The notes beneath the pieces are model-generated. The model saw only the letters and a list, made by a program, of their open reading frames with translations. It was not told the DNA's origin and did not search any database. DNA of 64,000 nt from Scheffersomyces stipitis CBS 6054. Taxonomy: Eukaryota > Ascomycota > Pichiomycetes > Serinales > Debaryomycetaceae. The number at the start of each line of letters is the position of its first letter. Positions within the stretch are counted from its first letter, which is position 1. Of this stretch, positions 41,168-51,124 are shown one piece after another. The stretch is from positions 558,001-622,000 of the forward strand of contig NC_009068.1 of the NCBI RefSeq assembly GCF_000209165.1, read 5' to 3'. Position numbers and translations under genes: made by a program.

Positions 41168-41852
41168 CTATGCCTGGACCGATGAGTAATGAAGAACAAA
41201 TTCCTTCTTGATCTTTTCCCAGTTGTGAGGATCAAAGAATATATATACACCCTTTTCGACATCCTGGCTAATTAGCACAGGCTCTACGTTGCTATCTTTA
41301 GTTAACCACACTTGTATATCCTTGTGGTATCTCCAGTTTCTTGCTACAAGTTCACGAGCAGCGTATTCCTGAAGAGTATCTCTAGGTTTCATATAGAAGA
41401 TGTAGAAAAGAGTTTCATCAGTAAACAGCTGGATTTTGTTATCACAAGGACCTGGCGGAGGCACTATAGACTCAGTCAAGATGGACCGAGGTAATGTGAA
41501 GTAAGGTTCGACTTCTGAACGTGAAGTTTCTGCCCAGGGTGAGGGTAAATTCTTGAGAATGGTGGAATCTTGTGACAAATCAAACCCCAACTTGGTGATA
41601 TCCTGTCCGATGGCAAAAGTTGTGTAGTCTGATTGGTCCATTTTCACCAAGGACAGCAATCCTGCCAATCCATACTTGGACATTTCGTTGTCTACTGCAG
41701 TGTCTTGGCCTGTCTGGATAGACAAGTTATTCGTGGGTAATCCTGGTGGTAGGGTCGCTGGAAAATGTTAGTAGGAGTTGAAAAAAAGTCTGCAAAAAGA
41801 AAGTTGGAAACCCGAAGACCCGCAGGTCTTTGTTCTCAATTTACTTACGCAT
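41168..41852 (-). CDS. CDC36: Cdc36/Not2 subunit of the Ccr4-Not complex, two exons
   Basis: Exon 1 is only four bases (41852-41849, ATGC). Exon 2 runs 41757-41168. Joining them across the intron gives an in-frame protein of 197 residues starting MPTLPPGLPTNN, slightly longer than S. cerevisiae Cdc36 (191). Without the intron the frame has no ATG near its 5' end, only a TTG at 41725. The C-terminal NOT2/3/5 box contains LFYIFYMKPRDTLQEYAARE, the WRYH stretch, VWLTKD and IFFDPHNWEKIKKEF. Ccr4-Not controls mRNA deadenylation and transcription. The gene is divergent from FAP7 and converges with VPS29. Confidence 0.92.
41758..41848 (-). other. Spliceosomal intron of CDC36 (91 bases)
   Basis: The minus strand shows GTAAGT at the 5' splice site (41848-41843), the perfect branch-point TACTAAC (41773-41767) and CAG at the 3' end, nine bases after the branch-point box. 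Removal joins ATGC to CGACCC and restores an ATG start in frame with Cdc36. Confidence 0.9.
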
Positions 41853-42228
41853 TATTTGTGGGTTGCTATGTGAAGAAATGCTATGGACAAGTTTGTTGTG
41901 GACGATAATGGAGATCACAGAAATGGAATTGGAGTATAAGCCAATCTGGATATGTTGGAGTTACTGGCGGAGATGGTAAGCGCACGCAATTGAAAATTAG
42001 CGAGGTTTAGTGAGAAATACTGAGAGTTTCGCGATTCTCTCGGTATAGTACAACTAATTAAGAGTCAACTTATGGAAGCATTGCCACTCTTGTTTCTCAA
42101 ATTCGACTACCAAGATCTTGGTTGATCTATTGCAATATTACTTTTGTCATTTTAAAGCTTTTTGCAAAAACTCAATTCATTTTCTCAACTACAAAATAAC
42201 TGTAACTATTAATAGTTGCTCTCATCTT

Positions 42229-42280
42229 TCTCGCTATCTTTCTACTCTCCACGTTCTCGCTAAATTCTCGATTCTCGCTA
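42229..42280. promoter_or_regulatory. Three TCTCGCTA words in the FAP7 promoter
   Basis: TCTCGCTA occurs at 42229-42236, 42255-42262 and 42273-42280, all within 150 bases of the FAP7 start and in the same orientation. The same 8-mer is scattered through other spacers of the window. The binding factor is unknown to me. Confidence 0.5.
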
Positions 42281-42373
42281 AGTAGTTTACCAGATTCGAT
42301 GCGATGAGCTACAACTGTTAATTTATACTAATCCATTCTTTCACCAACAACAACTTCTACTTCATTTCCTACC

Positions 42374-43063
42374 ATGTATAGACGGTTTATACCCAACATT
42401 ATAATCACCGGGACTCCGGGTTGTGGGAAGACTTCTCATTCCGAGCTGCTCTTGTCTGTTCTCAACGACAAAGCTGAGGATTCTAGGAAATTTCAACATT
42501 TTTCAGTTTCTGATATTGCCAAAGAACGTAAATGTATCGAAAGCTACGACGAGAAATTGGACACGTCAGTAGTGGACGAAGATAAGCTCTTAGATTCCCT
42601 TGAACCTGACTTAGAAAAAGGTGGCATATTGGTAGACTGGCACTGCTGTGATATCTTTCCAGAAAGATTGATTGACTTGGTAGTCGTCTTGAGGACAAAC
42701 AACTCGTTGTTGTATGATAGATTGAAAAAGAGAGGCTACAAGGACAACAAGATCCAGGAGAACATCGACTGTGAGATTATGGAGGTCATAGCTCAGGATG
42801 CGAGAGAATCATATCTTCCTGAAATAGTCATAGAGTTAGAATCCAATTCTGTAGAGGACATGGAGGAAAACGTAGACAGAATCGCTGCCTGGACTATAAA
42901 TTGGATTAACGATCATCCAAAGGGTGTTACCAACGAATTGGATCCAGAACTAGTAGCTGCAATCAATGCTGAAGATGAAGATGAAGATGAAGATGGTGAA
43001 GATTATGAAGAAGAAGAAGAAGACGATGAAGAGGAAGACGAAGAAGACGAAGATGAAGAGTAA
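42374..43063 (+). CDS. FAP7: Fap7/AK6-type nucleotide kinase for 40S ribosome assembly
   Basis: A 229-residue P-loop protein. The Walker A motif GTPGCGKT is at residues 13-20 and the hinge/Walker B region ILVDWHCCDIFPERLIDLVVVLRT follows. The LID-like segment LKKRGYKDNKIQENIDCEIMEV and the C-terminal region complete the AK6 fold. Fap7 binds Rps14 and acts with pre-40S particles in the final cleavage of 20S pre-rRNA; it also has adenylate kinase activity. The last 33 residues are almost entirely Glu and Asp, encoded by GAA/GAT/GAC repeats; acidic tails are usual in fungal Fap7. It is divergently transcribed from CDC36 across about 520 bases. Confidence 0.95.
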   Translation: MYRRFIPNIIITGTPGCGKTSHSELLLSVLNDKAEDSRKFQHFSVSDIAKERKCIESYDEKLDTSVVDEDKLLDSLEPDLEKGGILVDWHCCDIFPERLIDLVVVLRTNNSLLYDRLKKRGYKDNKIQENIDCEIMEVIAQDARESYLPEIVIELESNSVEDMEENVDRIAAWTINWINDHPKGVTNELDPELVAAINAEDEDEDEDGEDYEEEEEDDEEEDEEDEDEE

Positions 43064-43332
43064 GCAATTTGAAAGTATAGACGATATATCTGTCCACAAT
43101 GAAGAGAAGATCAGCTGATCAATAATCTTTATTTTAGGACAGATGAGAGAGGTGTAGTAAGAATTCCAGATATATAATTATAGTTCCTACAGATATCATA
43201 CTGGCAGTTTATATTAAACACCATCCCAACCAAACCTCACTGGTGAATAGATATGCAATCAAAAGGTATAACTAATAATAAAAAGAAATAGAACTGAAAT
43301 TTGTTTGCTGTGGATTGAATATTCAATATTCT

Positions 43333-44211
43333 CTAAGCAAAGCTGTAGATGAATCTTCTGACGTATTCCAATGCAAGCAAGGCAAGGATAACCAAGAGGG
43401 CTTGGTAACCCTTAGTGACAGCCAAGTAGGACCACTTCAGCTTTAATCTGGCCATGTTGTGGGCTTCAAGCTCGACTATACACTTAGCGTTCTGTTCAAA
43501 AATATACTTTGATTCTTCAATGATTTCCAATTTTTGTTCTTCAGTAAGACCGTTTCTGGTGACAAGCTCGTAGTCTCTCTTGTAGATCATTCTGAGCAAG
43601 TTCTCGTCAGCAACATCGAACGTGAAGAAATTCGTTCCCAACTTAACGATTTCTTCGTGGGACAAGCCGTTCTTGTGTGGGAACAAGCCAGTAGCCTTTG
43701 CGAAAGACGATCTCATGATTCTTCCACCGGCAAACAAGGCCAAGTACATAACATGCAAGTAGGCAAAGAGCAAGTATGGCTTTTCGGCAGTGCCTTCCAA
43801 GATGTGATTGGCAAATGCGATCTGCTCTGGCATGATAGGGTTGACAAACTTTTCCTTTCTGTCATCGTAGTAGAACAACAAGTCTTGTTCTGCCTTCTCA
43901 CGTCTAGCAATTTCTGGCTTCCACACGCTCTTCAACATTGGCGTCCATTCGTCGTCCTTCTCGAGCTGGGCGTGGAGCGATTTTTCGATGGATGCAAAAA
44001 CATGGTAGAAACTCTGCAAGCCCTGTCTGTAGATCTTGCCGTCTCTGAGTGCGAGGGCCATCTTGAGGGTGACCAACTTGTCGACTTTGTCATGGAGAGA
44101 TCTTGTTTCGGAGTTGATTCTGTTGGCAAGAGCGCCAATGTCGTTCTTGGCCGGAAGAATCTCGTGTTGAGAAAGCTTGGTGGTGGCGCCGGAGTTTTGT
44201 ACCTTGGACAT
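43333..44211 (-). CDS. HMX1: Heme oxygenase Hmx1, ER-anchored
   Basis: A 292-residue protein that opens heme to biliverdin, CO and iron. The probable heme-ligand His is residue 40 in RINSETRSLHDKVDK, the position occupied in heme oxygenases. The distal helix region contains YLALFAGGRIMRSSF. A C-terminal hydrophobic anchor (GYQALLVILALLALEYV, about 267-285) matches the ER tail anchor of Hmx1. In S. cerevisiae the gene is induced by iron shortage and helps recycle heme iron. No clear iron-regulatory site was found by eye in its promoter. Confidence 0.94.
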   Translation of the reverse strand: MSKVQNSGATTKLSQHEILPAKNDIGALANRINSETRSLHDKVDKLVTLKMALALRDGKIYRQGLQSFYHVFASIEKSLHAQLEKDDEWTPMLKSVWKPEIARREKAEQDLLFYYDDRKEKFVNPIMPEQIAFANHILEGTAEKPYLLFAYLHVMYLALFAGGRIMRSSFAKATGLFPHKNGLSHEEIVKLGTNFFTFDVADENLLRMIYKRDYELVTRNGLTEEQKLEIIEESKYIFEQNAKCIVELEAHNMARLKLKWSYLAVTKGYQALLVILALLALEYVRRFIYSFA

Positions 44212-44770
44212 TATGATACTATGCGATTTAAGATGCGAAAAAGATCGAGATATGGGAAAGTCGATCAGGGGAAAATTCTGCTAGCTAATGTTTGAAAATT
44301 ACAGACAAAAAAGTCAAATGTCAAACGGATATTGGCAGTTTTCTGAGAAAAGCAGTTGTAGATGTAAACAAAGGAAAGTTGGAGACTTTTCTTCAAAAAA
44401 GTGGATTCTTCCCTTTTATATTTGTATGGAGTCGTGGCAGCGATATGTCCGAGAAATTTCTGCGCCTGTAGATGCGCGTCGTTTTGTGTAACCAAGAGCG
44501 CAGTTATCGGTGCAATCGGCAGTATTAATTGGAGGGCCGAGCACGGTCTTTTCTAAAGAGTGTACGACTCGGCAAGAAGGACGCGTGAATGGTGATCTAA
44601 TTGCACGTCACCAGCCAAGAAAGAGTATACCCACTTTGAGGCTGAACTCTGAAAAATATTGTTTGTTTATCTTGGGGAAAAAGGGCTGAAGCGATGGGGT
44701 TAAGCTCAAATGAATGCCGATAAGATCGAATAAAATTCTCCGACCGTAGGGTGACTGTTTCTGAACAGTT

Positions 44771-44836
44771 TCTAGAGAAGAGCTGAGAAGAGCTGAGAAG
44801 AGCACAGAAGAGCACAGAAGAGCACAGAAGAGCAGA
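44771..44836. repeat. Tandem 10-base minisatellite (AGCACAGAAG / AGCTGAGAAG)
   Basis: Six to seven decamers in register: TCTAGAGAAG, AGCTGAGAAG twice, AGCACAGAAG three times, then a partial AGCAGA. It is about 560 bases upstream of the HMX1 start. The period is close to one DNA helical turn. Confidence 0.88.
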
Positions 44837-46916
44837 CCGAAAAGTCCACAGAGAGCCAGAAAGTGATGTTTACAGAGGTTTTAGTACGAAGTCGTACTGG
44901 AATAATCGCACAACACTTCTTATTGTCGGGCGCCAATTCTTGAAATTACAACTTGGTTCTTGTATTGTCTCTGAATATAGGCAGGAGCCCTAATCTCCCA
45001 ATTCACTTTCTACGAACTGGTTGCACCATATTTTCTGCGAATGTGTAATTCCGATAATCAACTTCTGCAGTTGTTGATTTGCTCCGATTAACGGCAATGC
45101 CACAGCCTAGCAAGGGTAAAAATACAATGAGTAGGGAGCTGGTTTTTAAACAATATCTGGTTAGCCCAACAATAAAGAACAGTAGGTATAAGCCACGAAT
45201 TTGATTGCGAAAACAAGGGGTACCTGAAATTGTTGCAGCGGCTGGAGCGCTCAACTCTTGCAGGGGAGAGTATTAGGGAAGGTGTAAACCAGGATAAGGC
45301 TGAAGAAATTTGAGCAAAGAGTGTACGCTTGACCATACATGCTTAGGCAAAGAAACTTCGAAAATGTATTGAACTAATTCTGTTTCAATACCTTCACCTA
45401 GATGACCCCCCATAGACTTGTTTTGACATAAAAATTTGAGCAAGCATTGCAATTACGTCGTTGTTGGCAGGCTTCAAGAATTAAAAGTTGGAAGCCAAGT
45501 ACCTTATAATTGCGCAGACAATATTGAATGATTGCCATCATAGGTTGTTGATATCCAATATCAGAAGCAATTGGTTGATATCTTTGACTCGTTTCTAAAG
45601 TGTTTGGGATTCATTTCTTCTCCAAGGGGAATTGCGATATTTGGTGGAGCGTATGGATGCTATTCGCAACTGCCATGAGGATTGCAAGCTTCCGACTATT
45701 TGATTATGAGACTCAAGGTAACGAGTTCAACCTTTTCACCTATCGTCTGCAGTATTCCACTTTTACATGATCGTTTTAGAAGAATTTAATACCCTTTCAA
45801 ATATCCAAAATGAATCCTTCCTGGTGAGAGTATCTATATGTGTGCGAGTTGCTTTATACCACTACAAGGGTTTGATCAGGGTGGCTCAACCGTTAAGGAG
45901 ATGGGACCATATTTTATTTACGAAAAGTCAACTCAATTGTCGTCTGAAAGTTCGCCTACCCCCGATTCCGCCTCGAAAGCTTTGTTGACGGGAACCCGCC
46001 CTTTCAGAATAGGAATTCCACCTACAGCAAACTATTGAAGTACATAGATCATTACATTAGATGACACGTACTGCTTTTGACAAGATGTGACTTTGATAGT
46101 AGAGTTTATAGTGATGGCATATATTCAGCCACTAACAAGAATTTACTGAAATCTGCTGAATTTGACACAGAAGATATTCAGCCTTGATAAATTATCATGT
46201 CACAGCCAAAAAAATAATCTCGCCCTGCATTTCGAACTGTCGTAAACTCACATGATGATAGAATACGTCAATTTATTTTATGCAAACCTACTAAGATTAT
46301 TCTTCTCTGTTTTCAACAATGTAAGAATCGAATGTCAGCAAAAACTCTTGTACAGTTAATACTCATTCCTTGTTAGACTACGTTAAAGAGGTTTGTTGGT
46401 CGATATTAGAAAATAATAAATTGACCCCAATTTAGTTACACAGAAAATTCTATAGGCTTAAAATATGGTGAAATAGATAGTGGCAACCTTCTGCATCGTA
46501 AAACATCTGCTCACTTATTCCTACAGGATATATCCAACATTATTGTTCTTTTCTTTCCCTTTATCTTAATAATTTTTCGTTCTACTTTATACCTCGCCTA
46601 AGTCAAAGAAAAAAGGCAACACACTCGTACCAGATCTCCAAATCTCAGAAGATACTCTATCCGATGAACCCAAGTTGTACAAAATGGCGTGTTGATCACA
46701 ACTTGCCGTTGTTTTAGTTGGAAGAATCTTTGAATTTTGCAACTGCCTTAGCTTCGGCTACTGCCCAAACTTGTGCAACGCCATAGCTTCAGCAACCGAA
46801 TTTCAGTAAGTGCCTTGCAAAGTCGTTACCCTTTTTTCACATGAGCATATACTTCCCAGAACTAAAATACTTGAACAGATCTAAAAATCTGTTCTACTCG
46901 AAGGATAAATGTCAGT

Positions 46917-46925
46917 ATAAAAGGC
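46917..46925 (+). promoter_or_regulatory. TATAAAAGG core promoter of the 46992 gene
   Basis: TATAAAAGG, followed at once by CTTCCATTTCTCATTGGAAA, lies 67-75 bases before the ATG. The downstream box is shared with the 48948 promoter. Confidence 0.65.
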
Positions 46926-46991
46926 TTCCATTTCTCATTGGAAATTGAAATTATTGCTCAATATTCAGATATAGAAATATTCAAATTATTC

Positions 46992-47372
46992 ATGCAACTT
47001 TCTTTCTCTTCTTTAAGTATTTTGGCTCTTGCCACCACGTCCTTTTGCTTGCCTCAACAAAATTCTAAAGCAAAAAATCTTGGTCTTAATAACTTAGTCA
47101 AGCAAGTTCAAGGTCATACAACTCAAGCAGTAGCACCTGCTCAGAAAACCAACGGAGTTACTTTATCTGGTGGCGGTATAGGTGCTGGTATTGGTGGCGA
47201 GATCTTCCCTGGAATCGCTATTGGAGCCGGAGTTGGTGCTGGTGAAGGAGACATCGAGGCCGATGGTATCGAACTCGAAGGTGCTGGTGTCGGTGCAGGA
47301 ATTGGTGCTGACATCGATGGCCACTTGATCGGTGTGGGTATTGGAGCTGGTTTAGGAGGTATTGTCCTCTAA
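46992..47372 (+). CDS. Small secreted Gly/Ile-rich protein, 126 residues
   Basis: The ATG at 46992 (MQLSFSSLSILALATTSFCL) gives a clear signal peptide; the longer frame to 46938 would bury it. The mature part has a short polar region (about 20-52) with VAPAQ resembling the linker of the other family members. Residues 60-126 are Gly-rich with GIGAGIGG, GVGAG, GAGVGAGIG and GVGIGAGLGG motifs, mixed with Asp/Glu. It lacks the Asn-His-Gly repeats of the paralogues at 37373 and 49037. The regular GxxxG-like spacing suggests packed strands or helices, possibly self-assembly. Function unknown. Confidence 0.72.
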   Translation: MQLSFSSLSILALATTSFCLPQQNSKAKNLGLNNLVKQVQGHTTQAVAPAQKTNGVTLSGGGIGAGIGGEIFPGIAIGAGVGAGEGDIEADGIELEGAGVGAGIGADIDGHLIGVGIGAGLGGIVL

Positions 47373-49036
47373 ATAAGCTCTTGTCTGTCCCGAAGTTCCC
47401 GAATATTGCTGAGATTGATTTGCGATTGAAGGTAATCTGTTTTTCAAAAGAACTGCTCAACACATTCAGCAGAGGTTTCTTTGGATTAAACATGATGGAA
47501 ACTCTATTTAGCTTGAATAATTTTAACGAAGTAGATATTAGGACCATGAAATTTTTACTATGTACTAGTTTGAAAAAGAATTGTAATCGAGATTCATTTT
47601 GGAGGTCATCATAGGTTTCATTGGAAGACAATTAAAAAGATGAGATAAAAAATGTCCATGTTGAAGTATTTGAATCTAAATTCCAATGAAGTCTAATTTT
47701 GATTGATTTCGTTGCCCTTTTCTTTTCAATTCTCTTCAGAGAGATTTAACACTTTCAGGGTCCTCATTCAGAAATGATACTTAAGTCTATTTCTACAATT
47801 TCTTCTTCAGCTGAAGCACAATGACATCACTGGGCAGCATTGGAGCTTTGCATGGAACAGGGGCGAAGGAGCTTGATAACCTGGCTACTGAAAAACTACT
47901 GGACTACAGATGATAGTTGCTCAAGTTGAGCAAGACTTTGATTATTTTCTATTCTTTGGTAGGGGAAGACACACAATATTGAATACATTTTCTAACATGC
48001 ACGAATGTGCCAATTTGGAGATTCTAATGAGAATGTTTGAGGTGTTTTTTCTTCATCAAGAGTACATCTATTCTCTAAGTTGAATGTTTTGAGAAGTTAA
48101 GGCAGGTAGTATGAGCCTTGAAATAATACCTTTGTTGACCTTGTCTATGCCGCTCCCTAGGTTGCATAAATTCTGAAAACTTTGTGAATACAACAACAAA
48201 AGTTCATATTAACGCAAATTGTGCAACTTCTTTTTGACAAGGTTGACAGTTGCTGTAGAATAAAATATAACATCGGGATTTCTATTCAATTGTTTTAAAA
48301 TCAATATAAAATAGGACTAATCACATTTACAGGTTTTCTCACTCGTTTTCATCTTGCAGTTAAGTATAAATATATCACTCTGCAATTCAGATGTCTGAGA
48401 GGGCAATTGGATATTTTTTCATGCAATTAGGCTTTTCAGTTCTCCTATATGCACACATTAATATTTTAAGGGTCCCCGAAGAGGATCTTTAAATCTAGTT
48501 ACTTCAGTAAAGATTAGAAAATAAAGTAAAGAGGTACCCAGAAATCTTGTAGAAGTATTGTCTGAATGCTAGAGACAAAGGAAGTATGTCGGACTCTAGT
48601 GCCTCAATATTCTGTAACAATACGACTCTATCACAGCTTATCCCTATCTCGAAACCTCTTCCATAACGACTTCAATCCTCGTCTAAACCTACAAAAAAAG
48701 GTGTATCTCAAGACCCCCACATCTCAGATTGTATTTTAGTAGAACTTTCAATTCGAGTAGCATAAACTGCATATACAACAGGTACTTGTTTTGTTTGAAT
48801 TCCTTCTATTTTGCAGCTGCCTAACTTTTGAAACTGCCTTACATTCCGAAATCATTATCGCCTTTAACTTGAATAGAATTCAATGCTATTATAAACACAA
48901 TGAAGATAGAATTGGGATTTTGAATTCAATTGCAAAGGAAAAAAAAGTATAAAAGGCTTTCAATTTCATCATTGGAATGAAGTTTGAGTATTGAAGTAAT
49001 AACCATTGAATACTTAGATATTTACAACCCCCCACC
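47373..49036. other. AT-rich intergenic region
   Basis: About 1.7 kb without a supported gene. The promoter of the 49037 gene occupies its end. A 77-codon ORF at 47381 and its antisense partner show no domain. Confidence 0.45.
48948..48956 (+). promoter_or_regulatory. TATAAAAGG core promoter of the 49037 gene
   Basis: TATAAAAGG followed by CTTTCAATTTCATCATTGGA lies 81-89 bases before the ATG, almost the same sequence as at 46917. Confidence 0.65.
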
Positions 49037-49372
49037 ATGCAACTTAACTTCTCTTCTTTAACTATTTTGGCCCTTGCTGGTTACGCCTTGAGTGCTCCTT
49101 GTGCAAGTTGTAATGCTAACAAGGTTCCAACCAACAACCATCACGGTAACAACCATAACAACCATGGTAACAATCATGGCAACAATCATGGCAACAACAA
49201 TCACGGTAACAACCATGGTGGTAAGACTGTTGTTGTTCAGCAAGCTCCTGCTCCCACACCTGCTCAGCCACAAGCTGAAGCTGAAGGTATTGGTGCAGGT
49301 ATTGGTGGTATACTCAATGGTATCGGAGCTCTTGGTGTTGGAATTGGTGCTGGTGGAATCGGCCTCAATTGA
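49037..49372 (+). CDS. Small secreted Asn-His-Gly repeat / glycine-zipper protein, 111 residues
   Basis: A close paralogue of the 37373 product: signal peptide MQLNFSSLTILALAGYALSA, repeats of HGNN/HNNHGNN at about 33-61, linker VVVQQAPAPTPAQPQ and the tail GIGAGIGGILNGIGALGVGI. It adds a CASC motif directly after the predicted signal-peptide cleavage site and four-residue rather than seven-residue repeats. The high similarity of linker and tail against a variable repeat number indicates recent duplication with repeat-length change. Possible roles are metal binding by the His repeats and membrane or wall association by the tail; neither is shown. Confidence 0.75.
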   Translation: MQLNFSSLTILALAGYALSAPCASCNANKVPTNNHHGNNHNNHGNNHGNNHGNNNHGNNHGGKTVVVQQAPAPTPAQPQAEAEGIGAGIGGILNGIGALGVGIGAGGIGLN

Positions 49373-50740
49373 ATTTTTTCATAAGCTATTTAGATATTAT
49401 TGAAGATAATAATACATTAGTTTATAATAATTGTAGGGTTCACATCAATTTTAAGGGTAACGTCTTCTGAAGTCATTAATTTAAAATCGACACCTATTCC
49501 AGCTTTTTAGTTAACCATTTGATTACCATAAATTAACTTTGGTAATATTATTTGTCCTGATAGTATTTACTGATTTTTCTTATTTTTCTTTGCTTATGAT
49601 ATTTGGTACTGAATATTGATAATAAATATTGATAAACATGCACCCAAAAGGAGTTTTGGTTCGAATCTCCTTTCCCTTATTATGAACAGTTCGGCTACAA
49701 GTAAGCAACAATAGTAAGTGGATGAGAATAATGACTAACTCTGCAGTCAGTTTAGATGTTCAGTTTGAATAAATACATCAAAACTGCAGTCTTGAAAAGT
49801 TGAAGCCTTACAATTAAATTAACCAAAGACCTTCAAACGGCTACAGTTTCATACACTTGGAGTATCCGTTACTGAGAATCTGATCTAGTATACCCATGAT
49901 GTGGCAACAAGGTTGTCTAGAATGTTTTGAAAGACAATTTAGGAATGACCAGCTGAAGCATATAAGGCTCCATCTTACGTCAAGACTTGTGGGGTGGTCA
50001 GGAAATAACATAGTAAGACCTCTCGTACCTCATGAAATATACGTAACCCCTCATAATTAATTTCTCTCCTCGTATGGGCAACCCAACTAAGTAGCACTAC
50101 TATTCGTCATTTTTTACTAAGAATGAGGTGTCTCGTCTGTGAATGAGGTTTCCGTCCATTCTGGCACGGATTTTTAGTCTAGAGGTACCTTTCGTAAATT
50201 CAGGGATGTGTCATCTGCAGACATCTGAAAGGTAGCATAATTCACATGAACTCTGATCTCATTTTCCATGGCTCCCAATATTGGAAAAATTGCAATTCTT
50301 TATTTTGAAAATAATATTGTCTTTAAACTTCTTTGGGCTATACCCTGTTCTGAATTGATTATATCGGCTGTGGTCAACAGTTTCAAAAAAAGCTGAATTG
50401 AGTTTATAAATCCAGCAAGTACCTACAAACACCAATCACTATTAGGCATGGAGCTCTACTATTTAAAAATAATATCAAATCAAAATATTCTACCTTTTTC
50501 TTCTTTTGGTGTTTCTAAAACTTATTCAATGTTTCACAAACGCCCTTCCATTCCCTGGATGCTTCCATGAAATTTGTTTACATTCTGTAATGCCTCATAT
50601 TTGAAACCACATCCCTTCAGGGACTGATGCTTTCCAAATGAGTAGACCAAACCAGTGGCATGATACTCCTAAATTTACTATAAAAAGTCTTCATTTTCTT
50701 TAATGTTATTACAATTCGTTCTTGAAAATCATTCAACAAC
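49373..50740. other. AT-rich intergenic region
   Basis: About 1.4 kb. It includes a tRNA-T-loop-like string near 49657-49672 without a surrounding cloverleaf. The promoter of the next secreted gene lies at its end. No gene supported. Confidence 0.45.
50679..50687 (+). promoter_or_regulatory. TATAAAAAG core promoter of the 50741 gene
   Basis: TATAAAAAGTCTTCATTTTC lies 54-62 bases before the ATG. It matches the TATA-plus-CTTC box of the glycine-rich family although the encoded protein belongs to another family. Confidence 0.6.
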
Positions 50741-51124
50741 ATGAAGATTTCTTTTACAATTTTAACAATTTTGGCATTTGCTGGCTATGTTTTGTGTTTA
50801 CCAAGAATCGAAGCTTGGTCTGAGAAAGGATGTAAAGGGAAGAGACTTACAACTAGATGGTTCCAAGATTATTCAGATGGATGTGTTCCATGGCCATCAG
50901 GAACTAATTGCATAAAGTGGTTAGGAGGGGGTTATTGTGCTGTCGATATTTGCTATGGTAAAAATGCAAAAAAAAGGGAGGGTTGGTTGATAAATTGTCC
51001 ATCGGGAGTAAATTATAAGGCATCTTTGACACCTGGTTACACAACTTTCGATATCACCAGCGCTGGTATTGCTTGCTATGATTTGGAGTGTCTGGGGTGG
51101 CTCGGCAGTAAAGCAGTCCCATAA
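50741..51124 (+). CDS. Small secreted Trp/Cys-containing protein, family copy A, 127 residues
   Basis: A signal peptide (MKISFTILTILAFAGYVLC) precedes a mature domain of about 107 residues. Landmarks are RIEAWSEKGCKGKR, RWFQDYSDGCVPWPSGTN, IKWLGGGYCAVDICYGKNA and GWLINCPSGVNYKASLTPGY. Eight Cys in the mature part suggest disulfides. The spacing of GC.G, a W/Y-F aromatic core and SGTN-IKW resembles fungal small secreted beta-sandwich proteins of a crystallin-like type, which is a weak structural guess. It is the first of three copies of a 1.4 kb segment; its closest copy is at 55442. Function unknown. Confidence 0.8.
   Translation: MKISFTILTILAFAGYVLCLPRIEAWSEKGCKGKRLTTRWFQDYSDGCVPWPSGTNCIKWLGGGYCAVDICYGKNAKKREGWLINCPSGVNYKASLTPGYTTFDITSAGIACYDLECLGWLGSKAVP

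Larger units (their letters stand above)
44212..46991. other. Long intergenic region, start of the accessory island
   Basis: About 2.8 kb between HMX1 and the first plus-strand secreted gene. It holds a 10-base minisatellite at 44771-44836 and several short ORFs, of which 45838-46038 (66 codons) looks slightly protein-like but matches nothing I know. AT content rises past 45 kb. Confidence 0.45.

Noticed and set aside
49657..49680. GGTTCGAATCTCC string resembling a tRNA T-arm
   Set aside because: No acceptor, D or anticodon stem can be built from the preceding AT-rich sequence; at most a tRNA remnant.
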